From Halosegnis marinus (GTDB lineage: Archaea > Halobacteriota > Halobacteria > Halobacteriales > Haloarculaceae), in contig NZ_CP119802.1 in the NCBI RefSeq assembly GCF_029338355.1, positions 1,364,001 to 1,428,000 of the forward strand: 64,000 bases of DNA, in the 5' to 3' direction. The notes under the pieces were generated by a model. It did no database searches. It was not told where the DNA came from and saw only the letters and a program-made list of their open reading frames with translations. Of the stretch, positions 1 to 8,984 are shown piece after piece (within the stretch, counting starts at the first letter, position 1; the number at the start of each line of letters is the position of its first letter). Made by a program: the position numbers and the translations under genes.

Positions 1-91
1 CCGTACGTTCGATGCGGCGCACTTAGTTCCTCCCTACCGCTGGAAACCCCGCCTCCGCAACGGCTTTCGGGCCCGCGCCCCGCCCTCCGCC

Positions 92-544
92 ATGCTCGAA
101 CCCGGCACCGAGGCCCCCCGATTCGCGCTCCCGAACCAGGACGACGAGACCGTTTCGCTCCCCGAGGAGGGTATCGCCGTCGTCTACTTCTACCCGCGCG
201 CTGACACCCCCGGCTGTACGACCGAGGCCTGCGGCTTCCGCGACGCGTGGGACGAGTACGAGGACCGCGGCGTACACGTGTTCGGTATCAGCGACGACCC
301 CGTGCCCGCGCTCCGGACGTTCGCCGACGAGTACGACCTCCCGGTCGAACTGCTCTCGGACACGGACGGCGAGGTGTCGCGCGCCTACGACTCCTACGGC
401 GAGAAGAACGTCTTCGGCAACACGGTCGAGGGCGTGTTCCGCAACACGTACGTCGTCCGCGACGGCGAGGTCGTGCTCGCCTACGAGGGCGTCGACCCGG
501 AGGACCACGCCGAACAGCTGCTCGCCGACATCGACGCGCTCTGA
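92..544 (+). CDS. bcp: Peroxiredoxin, BCP/PrxQ type
   Basis: 150-residue thiol peroxidase expected to reduce H2O2 and organic peroxides in the cytoplasm with thioredoxin-like donors. The thioredoxin fold carries the motif PRADTPGCTTEAC, with peroxidatic Cys42 and a candidate resolving Cys47 five residues on, the CxxxxC spacing of the BCP/PrxQ subgroup. Length is normal for the family and there is no signal peptide. The ATG is followed directly by the conserved start of the domain (LEPGTEAPRFALP). The gene ends 69 bases before uvrC on the same strand, so oxidant defence and DNA repair may share a transcript; that link is inference. Confidence 0.95.
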   Translation: MLEPGTEAPRFALPNQDDETVSLPEEGIAVVYFYPRADTPGCTTEACGFRDAWDEYEDRGVHVFGISDDPVPALRTFADEYDLPVELLSDTDGEVSRAYDSYGEKNVFGNTVEGVFRNTYVVRDGEVVLAYEGVDPEDHAEQLLADIDAL

Positions 545-613
545 GTCGGCGAGCACACCCTCGCTTCCCGTCGAACGCGTCACGCTGATACCCCCGCGAC
601 CGCTAGGCGAACC

Positions 614-2344
614 GTGGACACCGAGGCGGTGCGGGCGCGGGCGAACGACCTGCCGACGAAGCCCGGCGTCTACCAGTTCGAGCGGGGCGACGCCGTCCTC
701 TACGTGGGGAAGGCGGTGGACCTGCGCGACCGGGTGCGGTCGTACGCGGACCCGCGCGGCGAGCGCATCCGGCGGATGGTGGCGCGCGCCGAGCGCATCG
801 ACTTCTCGGTGACGGAGACGGAGACGCAGGCGCTCCTCCTCGAAGCGAACCTCGTCAAGCGGTTCCAGCCGAAGTACAACGTCCGGCTGAAGGACGACAA
901 GTCGTACCCGCTGGTCCAGTTGACGGACCACGAGTTCCCGCGCATCGAGATAACGCGCGACCCGGACGACGCCGCGACGGTGTTCGGCCCCTACACGAAC
1001 AAGGGCCGGGTGGAGACGGCGGTGAAGGCGCTCCGGGAGACGTTCGGCGTCCGGGGCTGTTCGGACTACAAGTTCGCGGGGCGCGACCGGCCGTGTCTCG
1101 ACTACGAGGTGGGGCTGTGTACCGCGCCGTGCGTGGGCGAGATAGACGCGGAGAGCTACCTCGGGGACGTGGACTCCGTCCGGCGCTTCCTCGACGGGGA
1201 GACGGGCGTACTCGCCGACCCGATGCGGGCGGCGATGGAGGCGGCCGCGGGCGAGCAGGAGTTCGAGCGCGCCGCGAACCTCCGCGACCGTCTCGCCGCC
1301 GTGGAGTCGTTCCACGAGGGCGGCGCGGCGGCGGTGCAGGGGGAGGCCCGGGAGGCGCGCGTCGAGGTGCTGGGCGTCGCCGTCGAGGGCGCGGACGCCA
1401 CCGTCGCCCGCCTCGTCAGCGAGGACGGGAAGCTGGTGGACCGCGAGCGCCACCGCGTCACGGCCCCCGAGGCGAGCGAGGTGTCGCGCCTGCTGTCGGC
1501 GTTCCTGCCGCAGTTCTACGCCGAGCGCGACCTGCCCGATGCCGTACTGCTCCAGGAGCGGCCGTCCGACCCCGACGTGCTCGACTGGCTCGAACGCGAG
1601 GGCACCGCGGTGCGGGTGCCGGGCGCGGGCCGGGAGGCGACGCTCGTGGACCTCGCGCTGAAGAACGCGCGCCGGCAGACGGGCCGGCGCGACGAGTGCG
1701 CGGCGCTCGCCGCGGAGTTGGGTATCGACGCCGCGGACCGGATAGAGGGGTTCGACGTGAGCCACGCGCAGGGGAAGGCGGTCGTCGGCTCCGACGTGTG
1801 TTTCGTGGACGGCGACGAGTCGAAGGCGGACTACCGCCGGAAGAAGCTCGCGGACGAGAACGACGACTACGCGAACATGCGGCGGCTGGTGCGGTGGCGC
1901 GCCGAGCGCGCCGTCGCGGGCCGCGACGACCGCCCGGACCCGGACCTGCTCCTCATCGACGGTGGCGAGGGGCAACTGAACGCGGCGCTGGAAGCACTGG
2001 AGGAGACGGGCTGGGACGTCCCCGCAGTCGGGCTCGCGAAGGCCGAGGAGCGCGTCGTCGCGCCCGACCGCGCGTACGACTGGCCGAGCGACGCCGACCA
2101 CCTCCGCCTGCTCCAGCGCGTGCGCGACGAGGCCCACCGGTTCGCGGTGGCGTACCACCAGCAGGTGCGCGACGCCGTCTCGACGACGCTCGACGACCTG
2201 CCGGGGGTCGGCCCCGAACTGCGCCGGCGGCTGCTCCGGCGGTTCGGGAGCGTCGAGGGCGTCAGGAACGCGAGCGAGGCGGAACTCGCCGACGTGGAGG
2301 GGGTCGGCCCGGCGACGGCGGCGACCATCGCGGCGCGGCTGTAG
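614..2344 (+). CDS. uvrC: UvrABC excinuclease subunit C
   Basis: 576-residue nuclease that makes the 3' and 5' incisions in nucleotide excision repair once UvrB has loaded on damaged DNA. Domains in order: GIY-YIG nuclease (about residues 12-95, with GVYQF and LYVGKA), cysteine-containing middle region (about 145-180), UVR motif that contacts UvrB (near 210-235), an RNase H-like nuclease domain (GFDVSHAQG, then [10 protein letters not shown]), and a C-terminal double helix-hairpin-helix ([26 protein letters not shown]). Start is GTG at 614; no in-frame alternative fits the GIY-YIG domain better. It converges on uvrB across a 172-base gap. Confidence 0.97.
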   Translation: MDTEAVRARANDLPTKPGVYQFERGDAVLYVGKAVDLRDRVRSYADPRGERIRRMVARAERIDFSVTETETQALLLEANLVKRFQPKYNVRLKDDKSYPLVQLTDHEFPRIEITRDPDDAATVFGPYTNKGRVETAVKALRETFGVRGCSDYKFAGRDRPCLDYEVGLCTAPCVGEIDAESYLGDVDSVRRFLDGETGVLADPMRAAMEAAAGEQEFERAANLRDRLAAVESFHEGGAAAVQGEAREARVEVLGVAVEGADATVARLVSEDGKLVDRERHRVTAPEASEVSRLLSAFLPQFYAERDLPDAVLLQERPSDPDVLDWLEREGTAVRVPGAGREATLVDLALKNARRQTGRRDECAALAAELGIDAADRIEGFDVSHAQGKAVVGSDVCFVDGDESKADYRRKKLADENDDYANMRRLVRWRAERAVAGRDDRPDPDLLLIDGGEGQLNAALEALEETGWDVPAVGLAKAEERVVAPDRAYDWPSDADHLRLLQRVRDEAHRFAVAYHQQVRDAVSTTLDDLPGVGPELRRRLLRRFGSVEGVRNASEAELADVEGVGPATAATIAARL

Positions 2345-2516
2345 CCGAGCGCCGCCGCTCGCGGGGCGGAATCCGGCCCCGCCCGACCCGTGCGACGTGC
2401 ACCCACTGCGTGCCGTGTACCAAGCGGCGTGTCGGGGTCGGGGCGACCGTACCCCACCCTCTCGGGGGCGACACTAAAACATTGCTTTCGCTTGTCCTAA
2501 GTAAAGCGGACTTGTT

Positions 2517-4574
2517 CTACGGCTCGTCGGGCGCGGGCACGCCGACGTCGTCGGCCACGTCGAGTTCGAATTCGGCCTCCAGCCGGCGGATACGGTCGCG
2601 GATGTCGGCCGCCAGCTCGAACTCCAGGTTGTCCGCGGCCTCGCCCATCCGGCGCTCCAGCGACTCGACCAGCTCCTCGGCCTCGTCGACCGAATCGGCC
2701 TCCAGCCCCGAGACGCCCGAGGTGTCCGTCTTCGACCCCGGCAGGGAGGTCTCGCCGACCTCCTTCTCGATGGTGCGGGGCGTGTGGCCGTGCTCCTCGT
2801 TGAACGCCTGCTGGATGCGGCGGCGCCGGGCCGTCTCCTCGATGGCCGACCGCATCGCGTCTGTCGTCCGGTCCGCGTAGAGGACGACCTTCCCCTCGAC
2901 GTTGCGCGCGGCCCGACCCATCGTCTGGACGAGCGTCGTCTCCGACCGCAGGAACCCCTCCTGGTCGGCGTCGAGGATACAGACGAGCGACACCTCGGGG
3001 ATGTCGAGCCCCTCGCGCAGGAGGTTGATGCCGACGAGCACGTCGATGTTCCCCAGCCGGAGGTCGCGGATTATCTCGTGGCGTTCGAGCGTGTCCGTCT
3101 CGTCGTGCATGTACTCGACGCCGACGCCCGCCTCCTCCAGGTACTCGGTGAGGTCCTCGGCCATCCGCTTCGTCAGCGTCGTCACGAGCACGCGCTCGTC
3201 GCGCTCGACGCGCTCCGCCACCCGGTCGAGCAGGTCCTCTACCTGCCCCTCCGCGTCGGTCACCTCTATCTCGGGATCCACGAGGTGGGTCGGGCGGACG
3301 ATCTGCTCGACGATGCGCTCGGACTCCTCGCGCTCGTAGTCGCCGGGGGTCGCGGAGACGTACAGCGTCTTGTCGGTCTTCTCCTCGAACTCCTCGAAGG
3401 TGAGCGGGCGGTTGTCGTACGCCGTCGGGAGGCGGAAGCCGTTCTCCACGAGCGAGTCCTTCCGGGACTTGTCGCCCGCGAACTGCCCCTTTATCTGCGG
3501 GATGGTCTGGTGGGACTCGTCGACCACGGTGAGGAAGTCGTCGGGGAAGTAGTCGAGCAGGGTGTACGGCGCCTCCCCGCTCTCGCGGTCGGACATGTGG
3601 ACGGAGTAGTTCTCGATGCCCGAACAGTAGCCGGACTCCCGGAGCATCTCCAGGTCGAAGGTGGTGCGCTCCTCGATGCGCTGGGCCGCGACGAGGTCGC
3701 CCTGTCGCTCGAAGTAGCGCACGCGCTGTTCCATCAGCTCCTCTATCTCCGCGGTGGCCTCCTCGATGGTCCCCTCCGGAATCGAGTAGTGCTCCGCCGG
3801 GTGAACGAGCACCGCCGGCTCCTCGCCCTTCATCTCGCCCGCGGTGACGTCCACCTTCGTCAGCCGGTCTATCTCGTCGCCCCAGAACTCCACCCGGACG
3901 GCGTAGCGGCCGTACATCGGGAATATCTCGACCGTGTCGCCGCGCACGCGGAACGTCCCCTGATGGAAGTCCACGTCGTTGCGCTCGTAGTTCAGGTCCA
4001 CGAGTTCGGCGAGCAGGTCGTCGCGGTCGATGCGGTCGCCCGGCTCCAGCCGCAGCGCCATCTCCGTGTAGTTCGCCGGGTCGCCCAGTCCGTAGATGGC
4101 CGAGACGGAGGCGACGACGATGACGTCGTCGCGGGTGAGCAGCGACCGCGTCGCGGAGTGGCGGAGCCGGTCTATCTCCTCGTTGATGGACATCTCCTTG
4201 TCGATGTAGGTGTCCGAGGACTCGACGTACGCCTCCGGCTGGTAGTAGTCGTAGTAGGAGACGAAGTACTCGACGGCGTTGTCGGGGAACAGCTCCCGGA
4301 ACTCCTCGTACAGCTGTGCCGCGAGCGTCTTGTTGTGGGCGATGACGAGGGTGGGCCGCTGGAGCTCCTCTATCGTCCACGAGACGGTGTTGGTCTTCCC
4401 CGACCCCGTCACCCCGAGCAGGGTCTGTTTCTCCATGCCGGACTCGTAGCCGTCGACGAGTTCGGCGATGGCCTCGGGCTGGTCGCCCGCCGGCTCGAAC
4501 GGCGCGTCCACGCGGAACGGCTTCTCGGCGTCCGGCCGGTCGGGGCGCAGCGGGCCGGACTGCGAATCACTCAT
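2517..4574 (-). CDS. uvrB: UvrABC excinuclease subunit B
   Basis: 685-residue DNA helicase-like damage verifier. Walker A is [10 protein letters not shown] (about residues 52-61), the DNA-wedging beta-hairpin is rich in tyrosines ([20 protein letters not shown] region), Walker B/DEAH-like is VDESHQT, motif V/VI is [13 protein letters not shown] and QTMGRAARN, and the C-terminal UVR domain ([15 protein letters not shown]) binds UvrC. The frame is open 23 codons further upstream, but the ATG at 4574 gives the usual UvrB start with a short acidic N-terminus. A 50-residue gene lies 26 bases upstream on the same strand. The gap to uvrC (2345-2516) holds an AT-rich stretch near 2475-2515 and no gene. 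Confidence 0.97.
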   Translation of the reverse strand: MSDSQSGPLRPDRPDAEKPFRVDAPFEPAGDQPEAIAELVDGYESGMEKQTLLGVTGSGKTNTVSWTIEELQRPTLVIAHNKTLAAQLYEEFRELFPDNAVEYFVSYYDYYQPEAYVESSDTYIDKEMSINEEIDRLRHSATRSLLTRDDVIVVASVSAIYGLGDPANYTEMALRLEPGDRIDRDDLLAELVDLNYERNDVDFHQGTFRVRGDTVEIFPMYGRYAVRVEFWGDEIDRLTKVDVTAGEMKGEEPAVLVHPAEHYSIPEGTIEEATAEIEELMEQRVRYFERQGDLVAAQRIEERTTFDLEMLRESGYCSGIENYSVHMSDRESGEAPYTLLDYFPDDFLTVVDESHQTIPQIKGQFAGDKSRKDSLVENGFRLPTAYDNRPLTFEEFEEKTDKTLYVSATPGDYEREESERIVEQIVRPTHLVDPEIEVTDAEGQVEDLLDRVAERVERDERVLVTTLTKRMAEDLTEYLEEAGVGVEYMHDETDTLERHEIIRDLRLGNIDVLVGINLLREGLDIPEVSLVCILDADQEGFLRSETTLVQTMGRAARNVEGKVVLYADRTTDAMRSAIEETARRRRIQQAFNEEHGHTPRTIEKEVGETSLPGSKTDTSGVSGLEADSVDEAEELVESLERRMGEAADNLEFELAADIRDRIRRLEAEFELDVADDVGVPAPDEP

Positions 4575-4600
4575 CGCCGGAGGAAGGGGGCCGCGACACT

Positions 4601-4753
4601 TCAGTCGCTCGTCGCCGGGGCCGGGTCGTCGGTCCACAGCCACGCGTCCGGGTTCGCCGGGTCGTAGATGACGAACGCGCCGTCCTCGAAGGCGATCTCC
4701 GACACCGGCTCCTCCTCGTCGGGCTCCGGTCGGGTGCCGCCGCGGCGTCTCAT
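4601..4753 (-). CDS. Small acidic protein, 50 residues, function unknown
   Basis: ATG at 4753 and TGA at 4601-4603 enclose a 50-codon gene. It begins with an arginine-rich MRRRGG, continues with an acidic stretch (PEPDEEEPV) and ends in a compact segment [20 protein letters not shown], followed by WLWTDD. This looks like a small beta-rich haloarchaeal protein. Codon use matches the region (G/C at third positions). It lies 26 bases before uvrB on the same strand, so the two are probably co-transcribed. I do not recognise a function. It is divergent from the BtuF-like gene; the 104-base gap 4754-4857 must hold both promoters. Confidence 0.7.
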   Translation of the reverse strand: MRRRGGTRPEPDEEEPVSEIAFEDGAFVIYDPANPDAWLWTDDPAPATSD

Positions 4754-4857
4754 ACCTCCGGCTTCGCCGTTCCCCGCAAAGACCCTTCTCCGAACTCCGT
4801 CCCGACTCTCACCCGAATCTCCCGGACGCTTAATCGCCCCGCGCCCGTGACCCCGGT

Positions 4858-5772
4858 ATGCGCGTCGTCAGCCTGCTCCCGTCCGCGACGGAGATCGTCT
4901 ACGCGCTCGGCGTGGAGCCGGTCGCCACCTCCCACGAGTGCGACTACCCGCCCCGAGCGGCCGACCTGCCGGACGCCAACCGCGCGCGGGTCGACCCGAC
5001 CGCCTCGGCCGGCGAGATAGACGCACAGGTCCTCGACGCCGAGGAGTCGGGCGGCGTTTACGCCATCCGAAAGGACGTGCTCGCCGAGGCCGACCCGGAC
5101 GTGATCGTCTCGCAGGGCATCTGTGACGTGTGTGCCGTCGACGAGGTGCTCGTCCGCGAGGCCGTCGAGGAGCTCGGGCTGGACTGCGAGGTGGTCACCA
5201 CGGACCCGCACTCGCTCTCGGACGTGCTCGACGATATCGAGCGGCTGGGCACGGCGCTCGACCGGGAGGCGCGCGCGGCCGAGGTGGTCGCGGACCTCCG
5301 CGAGCGGGTCGCCGACATCGAGGCGCGGGCCGCGGCCGCGGGCGGCGACACCCCCCGCGTCGCGGTGTTCGACTGGACCGACCCCGCCATGGTCGCGGGC
5401 CACTGGATACCGGGGATGGTCGAGCGGCTGGGCGGCGAGTTCGGTCTGCAGGAACGCGGGGCGGCCTCCCGCCCGTTCGAGTGGGAGGAGATACGCGCGT
5501 ACGACCCCGAGGTGGCCGTCGTCGCGCCGTGCGGCTTCGACCTCGCACAGACGGCGGCGAACCTCGGCGACCTCACGGACCGGGAGGGGTGGGACGACCT
5601 CGCCGCGGTCCGGAACGACCGCGCGTTCGCGCTCGACGGGCACCGCTTCGTCAACCGCCCGGGGCCGCGGCTCGTCGAGACGATGGCGTACCTCGGGTGG
5701 TGTCTCTCCCCCGACGCGTTCGACGCGCCGCCCGCGGACGCCGCCCGCCGGCTGGAGCGGCGGGTCGCCTGA
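4858..5772 (+). CDS. BtuF-like corrinoid/metal-chelate binding protein without signal peptide
   Basis: 304 residues with the helical-backbone metal-receptor fold of ABC substrate-binding proteins for cobalamin and iron-siderophores. The start MRVVSLLPSATEIVYALG is the classic N-terminal strand of this family. A Cys-rich segment GICDVCAVDE (about 88-97) and the C-terminal lobe (VAVVAPCGFDL; HRFVNRPGPRLVETM) follow. There is no Tat or Sec signal and no lipobox, and no permease or ATPase is adjacent, so it may be a cytoplasmic corrinoid-binding paralogue instead of a transport receptor. Its stop overlaps the ATG of the JAMM gene (TGATG), indicating translational coupling. Confidence 0.8.
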   Translation: MRVVSLLPSATEIVYALGVEPVATSHECDYPPRAADLPDANRARVDPTASAGEIDAQVLDAEESGGVYAIRKDVLAEADPDVIVSQGICDVCAVDEVLVREAVEELGLDCEVVTTDPHSLSDVLDDIERLGTALDREARAAEVVADLRERVADIEARAAAAGGDTPRVAVFDWTDPAMVAGHWIPGMVERLGGEFGLQERGAASRPFEWEEIRAYDPEVAVVAPCGFDLAQTAANLGDLTDREGWDDLAAVRNDRAFALDGHRFVNRPGPRLVETMAYLGWCLSPDAFDAPPADAARRLERRVA

Positions 5773-6164
5773 TGCGGCTCGCTTCGGACGCCCGCGAAGC
5801 GATGGTCGCACACGCCCGCGAGGGCGCGCCCGAGGAGGTGGTCGGCGTCCTCGTCGGCGAGCGCGACCCCGACCGCGTGACGCGCGTCGAGCGCGCGACG
5901 AACGCCGCCGCCGACCCGGAGACCCGCTACGAACTCGACCCGGCCGAACTGCTCGCCGCGCTCGACGCCGTCGAGGCCGCGGGCGACGAGGTGGTCGGCT
6001 TCTACCACTCGCACCCGCGCGGCCCGCTCGCCCCGAGCGAGACGGACGAGCGGCTGGCGACGTGGGGCGGGTACGTGTACGCCATCGTCTCGCTCGACGG
6101 CGACCCCGCGGTGGGCGCGTGGCGGTGGACGGGCGAGCGGTTCGACCCCGTCGCCGTCGAGTAA
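5772..6164 (+). CDS. JAMM/MPN+ metalloprotease, desampylase (HvJAMM1-like)
   Basis: 130-residue zinc isopeptidase expected to remove SAMP (ubiquitin-like) modifiers from protein lysines. The JAMM signature is complete: Glu21/Glu22 in PEEVVGVLVGE, then HSH at 79-81, seven residues, Ser89 and Asp92 in YHSHPRGPLAPSETD. The protein is just the MPN core, like the characterised HvJAMM1 of Haloferax volcanii. ATG overlaps the preceding stop by one base. The SAMP-activating E1-like UbaA is 0.3 kb downstream on the opposite strand, which supports the desampylase reading over an unrelated RadC/Mov34-type role. Confidence 0.9.
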   Translation: MRLASDAREAMVAHAREGAPEEVVGVLVGERDPDRVTRVERATNAAADPETRYELDPAELLAALDAVEAAGDEVVGFYHSHPRGPLAPSETDERLATWGGYVYAIVSLDGDPAVGAWRWTGERFDPVAVE

Positions 6165-6195
6165 GGCACTTGTCCGCGGCCCGCGAGGTCCGCCC

Positions 6196-6474
6196 GTGAG
6201 CGAACTCACGGTCGAGGTGGTCCACGTCGTCGCGCCCGACGAACTCGACGAGTACGACCTCGACCCGGCGCTGCGCGAGCGGGCCGACGGCCGCTACCTC
6301 CTCGTCGGCCGGAAAGGGGGGTCGCCGTCGCTGGGCGAGCGGGTGTGGGCGTTCCTCCGCCGGTCCCCCATCGAGGCCGTGACGCTGGTGGCCGACGAGG
6401 GGGCCGAGGAGGGTGAGGAACTGACCGTCGAGGCCGCGGAGACGGACACGCCGGGTGTGTACGAGGTCAGATAG
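6196..6474 (+). CDS. Conserved-looking hypothetical protein, 92 residues
   Basis: GTG start at 6196, 31 bases after the JAMM gene, giving 92 residues of soluble acidic protein (VEVVHVVAPDELDEYDLDP; then GRYLLVGRKGGSPSLGERVWAF). A basic patch RKGGSPSLGERVWAFLRRSP sits between two acidic ends. There is no membrane segment or metal motif. I do not recognise the family. It ends inside the 3' end of ubaA: the two convergent genes overlap by 8 bases. Position between desampylase and UbaA makes a SAMP-related role possible, but only by association. Confidence 0.65.
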   Translation: MSELTVEVVHVVAPDELDEYDLDPALRERADGRYLLVGRKGGSPSLGERVWAFLRRSPIEAVTLVADEGAEEGEELTVEAAETDTPGVYEVR

Positions 6475-7279
6475 TGCAGCCGCCGACGTACTCCACGTCG
6501 TGGACGGAGTCGATGGTGTCGCCGTCGCCGCACACCGGACAGTCCGGGCGCGGTTCCAGCGGAATCTCCTCGAAGGTCATGTCGGCGGCGTCGTAGAAGA
6601 CGAACCGGCCGTCGAGCGTCTCCCCGTAGTCGAGCAGGAGCTTGATGGCCTCCGTGGCCTGTATCGTCCCGACGACGCCGGGGAGGACGCCGAGCACGCC
6701 CGCCTCCGCACAGGAGGGGACGGTGCCCGGTTCGGGGGCCTCAGGGAACAGACAGCGGTAGCACGGCCCCCCGTCGTTCGCCTCGAACGTCGTCACCTGC
6801 CCCTCGAACCGGAGGATGGCTCCGTGCGAGAAGGGGACGCCCGCGAGCGTGCAGGCGTCGTTCACGAGGTAGCGCGTCTCGAAGTTGTCCGAGCCGTCCA
6901 CGACGACGTCGTACTCCGCGACCAGTTCCTCGACGTTGTCGGCCGTGACGCGCGTCTCGTGGGTCTCGACCTCGATGTCGGGGTTCAGCCGCTCGACGTA
7001 CCCCCTCGCCGACTCGACCTTCGGGACCCCGATGTCGGCGTCGGCGTGGATGACCTGTCGCTGGAGGTTCGACCGCTCGACGACGTCGTCGTCGGCGACG
7101 CCGAGGGTACCGACGCCCGCGGCCGCGAGGTACTGGATGACGGGGGAGCCGAGGCCGCCCGCCCCGAGACACAGCACCCGCGAGTCGAGCAGGTCGGCCT
7201 GTCCCTCCGGGCCGACCCCGTCCATGATGATGTGTCTGGAGTAGCGGTCCAGCCCCTCCGCGTCGAGCGCGAGACTCAT
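6467..7279 (-). CDS. ubaA: UbaA, E1-like SAMP/sulfur-carrier activating enzyme (ThiF/MoeB family)
   Basis: 270 residues. It adenylates the C-terminal glycine of the ubiquitin-like SAMP proteins, for protein conjugation and for sulfur transfer to tRNA thiolation and molybdopterin. The Rossmann ATP site is CLGAGGLGSPV (residues 37-47); next come the R/N/Q-rich segment ERSNLQRQVIHADADIGVPK, Cys173-x2-Cys176 (CYRC) and a C-terminal CPVC that together bind zinc, and Cys190 in PSCAEAGVLGV, the candidate catalytic cysteine. The chosen ATG at 7279 starts MSLALDAEGLDRYSRH, the usual family start; a 40-codon upstream extension is arginine-rich and unlikely. Only one such enzyme is visible here, as expected for haloarchaea. 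Confidence 0.95.
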   Translation of the reverse strand: MSLALDAEGLDRYSRHIIMDGVGPEGQADLLDSRVLCLGAGGLGSPVIQYLAAAGVGTLGVADDDVVERSNLQRQVIHADADIGVPKVESARGYVERLNPDIEVETHETRVTADNVEELVAEYDVVVDGSDNFETRYLVNDACTLAGVPFSHGAILRFEGQVTTFEANDGGPCYRCLFPEAPEPGTVPSCAEAGVLGVLPGVVGTIQATEAIKLLLDYGETLDGRFVFYDAADMTFEEIPLEPRPDCPVCGDGDTIDSVHDVEYVGGCTI

Positions 7280-7394
7280 CGTCCGGGTTCGGCGACGCGG
7301 GAACCTAAAGGCTCCCCCGCCCGGAAAACGTCCGGGCGGCGAGGACACAAACGGCCCCCATACCGTCTCTACGGGGTGTTCGGCCCCCGATTTA

Positions 7395-7420
7395 ACCACG
7401 TTAGGGTGGGGCTATTATAT
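7395..7420 (+). promoter_or_regulatory. Bacteriorhodopsin promoter: TATA box and UAS-like site
   Basis: TATA-like ATTATAT at 7414-7420 lies about 29-35 bases before the opsin ATG (7449), which fits an almost leaderless transcript. Immediately upstream, ACCACGTTAGGGTGG (7395-7409) resembles the bop upstream activating sequence of Halobacterium (ACC...TAG...GG pattern; the central TT is GG here). Spacing to the TATA box is only about 4 bases, so the match may be fortuitous. No bat-like activator gene is in the window. Confidence 0.5.
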
Positions 7421-7448
7421 GCGCTCCCGACCTAGAAGAGGGTGGACT

Positions 7449-8168
7449 ATGGTACAACCAGGCAGTACGGAGGAGCTTATCCTCTGGATAGGCACCATCG
7501 GGATGGCCCTCGGCACCCTCGCGTTCATCGCGATGGGGTGGGGCGAGAAGGACGAACAGAAGCAGGAGTTCTACATAATCACCATCTTCATCACGGCCAT
7601 CGCCGCGGTGTCGTACTTCAGCATGGCGACGGGGTACGGCCTGATAGAGGTGGCCGGCATCGACATCTACTGGGCGCGGTACGCGGACTGGCTGTTCACC
7701 ACGCCGCTGCTGCTGCTCGACCTCGCGCTGCTCGCGGGGGCGAACCGCAACACCATCGCGACGCTCGTCGGCCTCGACGTGGCGATGGTCGTCACCGGCC
7801 TCGCCGGCGCGCTCGCGACCGAGGGCGCGACCTTCCGCATCGCGTGGTGGGGTATCAGCTGCGGCTTCTTCGTCGCGCTGCTGTACTTCCTCGTCTCCAC
7901 GCTGAGCCAGCAGGCCGCGAAGCGCTCGGGGGACGTCGCCGCGACGTTCTCCACGCTCCGTAACATCGTCATCGTGCTCTGGACCGCGTATCCCATCGTG
8001 TGGATCATCGGGACGGAGTCCACGCTCGGCTACATCGGGCTGACGACGGAGACGGCGCTGTTCGCCGTGCTCGACCTCGCCGCGAAGGTCGGGTTCGGGT
8101 TCATCCTGCTCCGCAGCCGCAAGGTGCTCGACTCGGTCTCGTCGGCCGCGGCGCAGTCCGCCGACTGA
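7449..8168 (+). CDS. bop: Bacteriorhodopsin, light-driven proton pump
   Basis: 239-residue seven-helix retinal protein. Helix C reads ARYADWLFTTPLLLLDLALL: Asp80 (counterion, BR Asp85), Thr84, Asp91 (proton donor, BR Asp96) and Leu88 at the spectral-tuning site, so an outward proton pump absorbing green light is predicted. Helix G has the Schiff-base lysine Lys213 (LDLAAKVGFG). The release-group glutamates are Glu190 and Glu201. The DTD set excludes halorhodopsin and the helix C sequence excludes sensory rhodopsins. ATG at 7449 gives MVQPGSTEELILWIG. Lycopene cyclase and Brp follow on the same strand, supplying retinal. Confidence 0.97.
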   Translation: MVQPGSTEELILWIGTIGMALGTLAFIAMGWGEKDEQKQEFYIITIFITAIAAVSYFSMATGYGLIEVAGIDIYWARYADWLFTTPLLLLDLALLAGANRNTIATLVGLDVAMVVTGLAGALATEGATFRIAWWGISCGFFVALLYFLVSTLSQQAAKRSGDVAATFSTLRNIVIVLWTAYPIVWIIGTESTLGYIGLTTETALFAVLDLAAKVGFGFILLRSRKVLDSVSSAAAQSAD

Positions 8169-8216
8169 GGACCGCTCCGTAGCCGTCTTTTTCACGACGC
8201 CGCACCGAGTAGCCGT

Positions 8217-8984
8217 ATGGCCGCGCTGAGCTATCTCGGATTCCACCTCGTCTTCCTCGCGCCCCTGCTGTTCGTCCTCGTGTTGGGGGTCTCGCTGCGC
8301 CGCCTCCGGCTTCCGCGCGCGCGGGTCCAGTGGGGCGGTATCGGCATCCTCGTCGCCGTCGCCGTTCTCTACACCATCCCGTGGGAGATGGCGCTCATCG
8401 GGCGGGGCGTCTGGACCTACGGCGAGGGGGCCGTCCGCGCGCGGCTGTGGGGCATCCCCTACGAGGAACTGCTGTTCATCGCCGTCCAGCCGATAGCCAC
8501 GGCGCTGTGGCTCTACCAGTTCACGGACCCCTCCGACCGGCCGCTCGCCGTTTCGCTCCCGAACCGCGCGCTCGGCGCGCTCGCCGGCCTCGCGATATGC
8601 GCCGTCGGGGTCGCGCTGTACCTCCGCGGCGGGACGACCACGTACCTCGGGGCGCTCCTCGGGTGGGCCGGCCCCGTCTTCGCCATCCAGTGGGCGTTCG
8701 GCTGGCCGTACCTCGTCGAGAAGCGCCGGACCGTGGCCGTCGGCGTCGGCCTGCCGACGCTGTACCTGTGTGCGGCCGACACCGTCGCCATCGGCGTCGG
8801 CATCTGGAAGCTGTCGCCGACCTACACCACCGGGCTCGCCTTCGCCGGCCTCCCCCTCGAGGAGGCCCTGTTCTTCCTGTGTACGAACCTGTTCGTCGTC
8901 CAGGGGCTCGTCCTGTGGCTGTGGCTCACCGAGCGGCTGGGTATCGACCCCGCGAACGTGCCCGCCGACCCCGTCGGCCAGTGA
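8217..8984 (+). CDS. crtY: Lycopene beta-cyclase, fused CrtYc-CrtYd type
   Basis: 255-residue membrane enzyme converting lycopene to beta-carotene, the precursor of retinal. About seven hydrophobic helices form two related halves, each with the acidic motif of heterodimeric cyclases: IPYEELLFIAVQP near 80 and LPLEEALFFLCTN near 215. ATG at 8217 is 48 bases after the opsin stop. It overlaps the next gene by 4 bases (GTGA), so cyclase and carotene-cleaving enzyme are translationally coupled. In this operon its job is to divert lycopene from bacterioruberin synthesis towards retinal. Confidence 0.93.
   Translation: MAALSYLGFHLVFLAPLLFVLVLGVSLRRLRLPRARVQWGGIGILVAVAVLYTIPWEMALIGRGVWTYGEGAVRARLWGIPYEELLFIAVQPIATALWLYQFTDPSDRPLAVSLPNRALGALAGLAICAVGVALYLRGGTTTYLGALLGWAGPVFAIQWAFGWPYLVEKRRTVAVGVGLPTLYLCAADTVAIGVGIWKLSPTYTTGLAFAGLPLEEALFFLCTNLFVVQGLVLWLWLTERLGIDPANVPADPVGQ

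Noticed and set aside
23-2158. 711-codon open frame on the minus strand opposite uvrC
   Set aside because: Composition is Arg/Val/His-rich without domain character; the plus strand encodes a textbook UvrC. Long antisense frames are expected at this GC content.
2784-4667. 627-codon open frames opposite and alongside uvrB
   Set aside because: Leu/Arg/Val- and Arg/Gly-rich shadows of a strongly conserved UvrB on the minus strand.
7395-7409. Functional Bat-dependent UAS for the opsin gene
   Set aside because: The match to the Halobacterium UAS is partial and spacing to the TATA box is too short, so it is only listed as possible.
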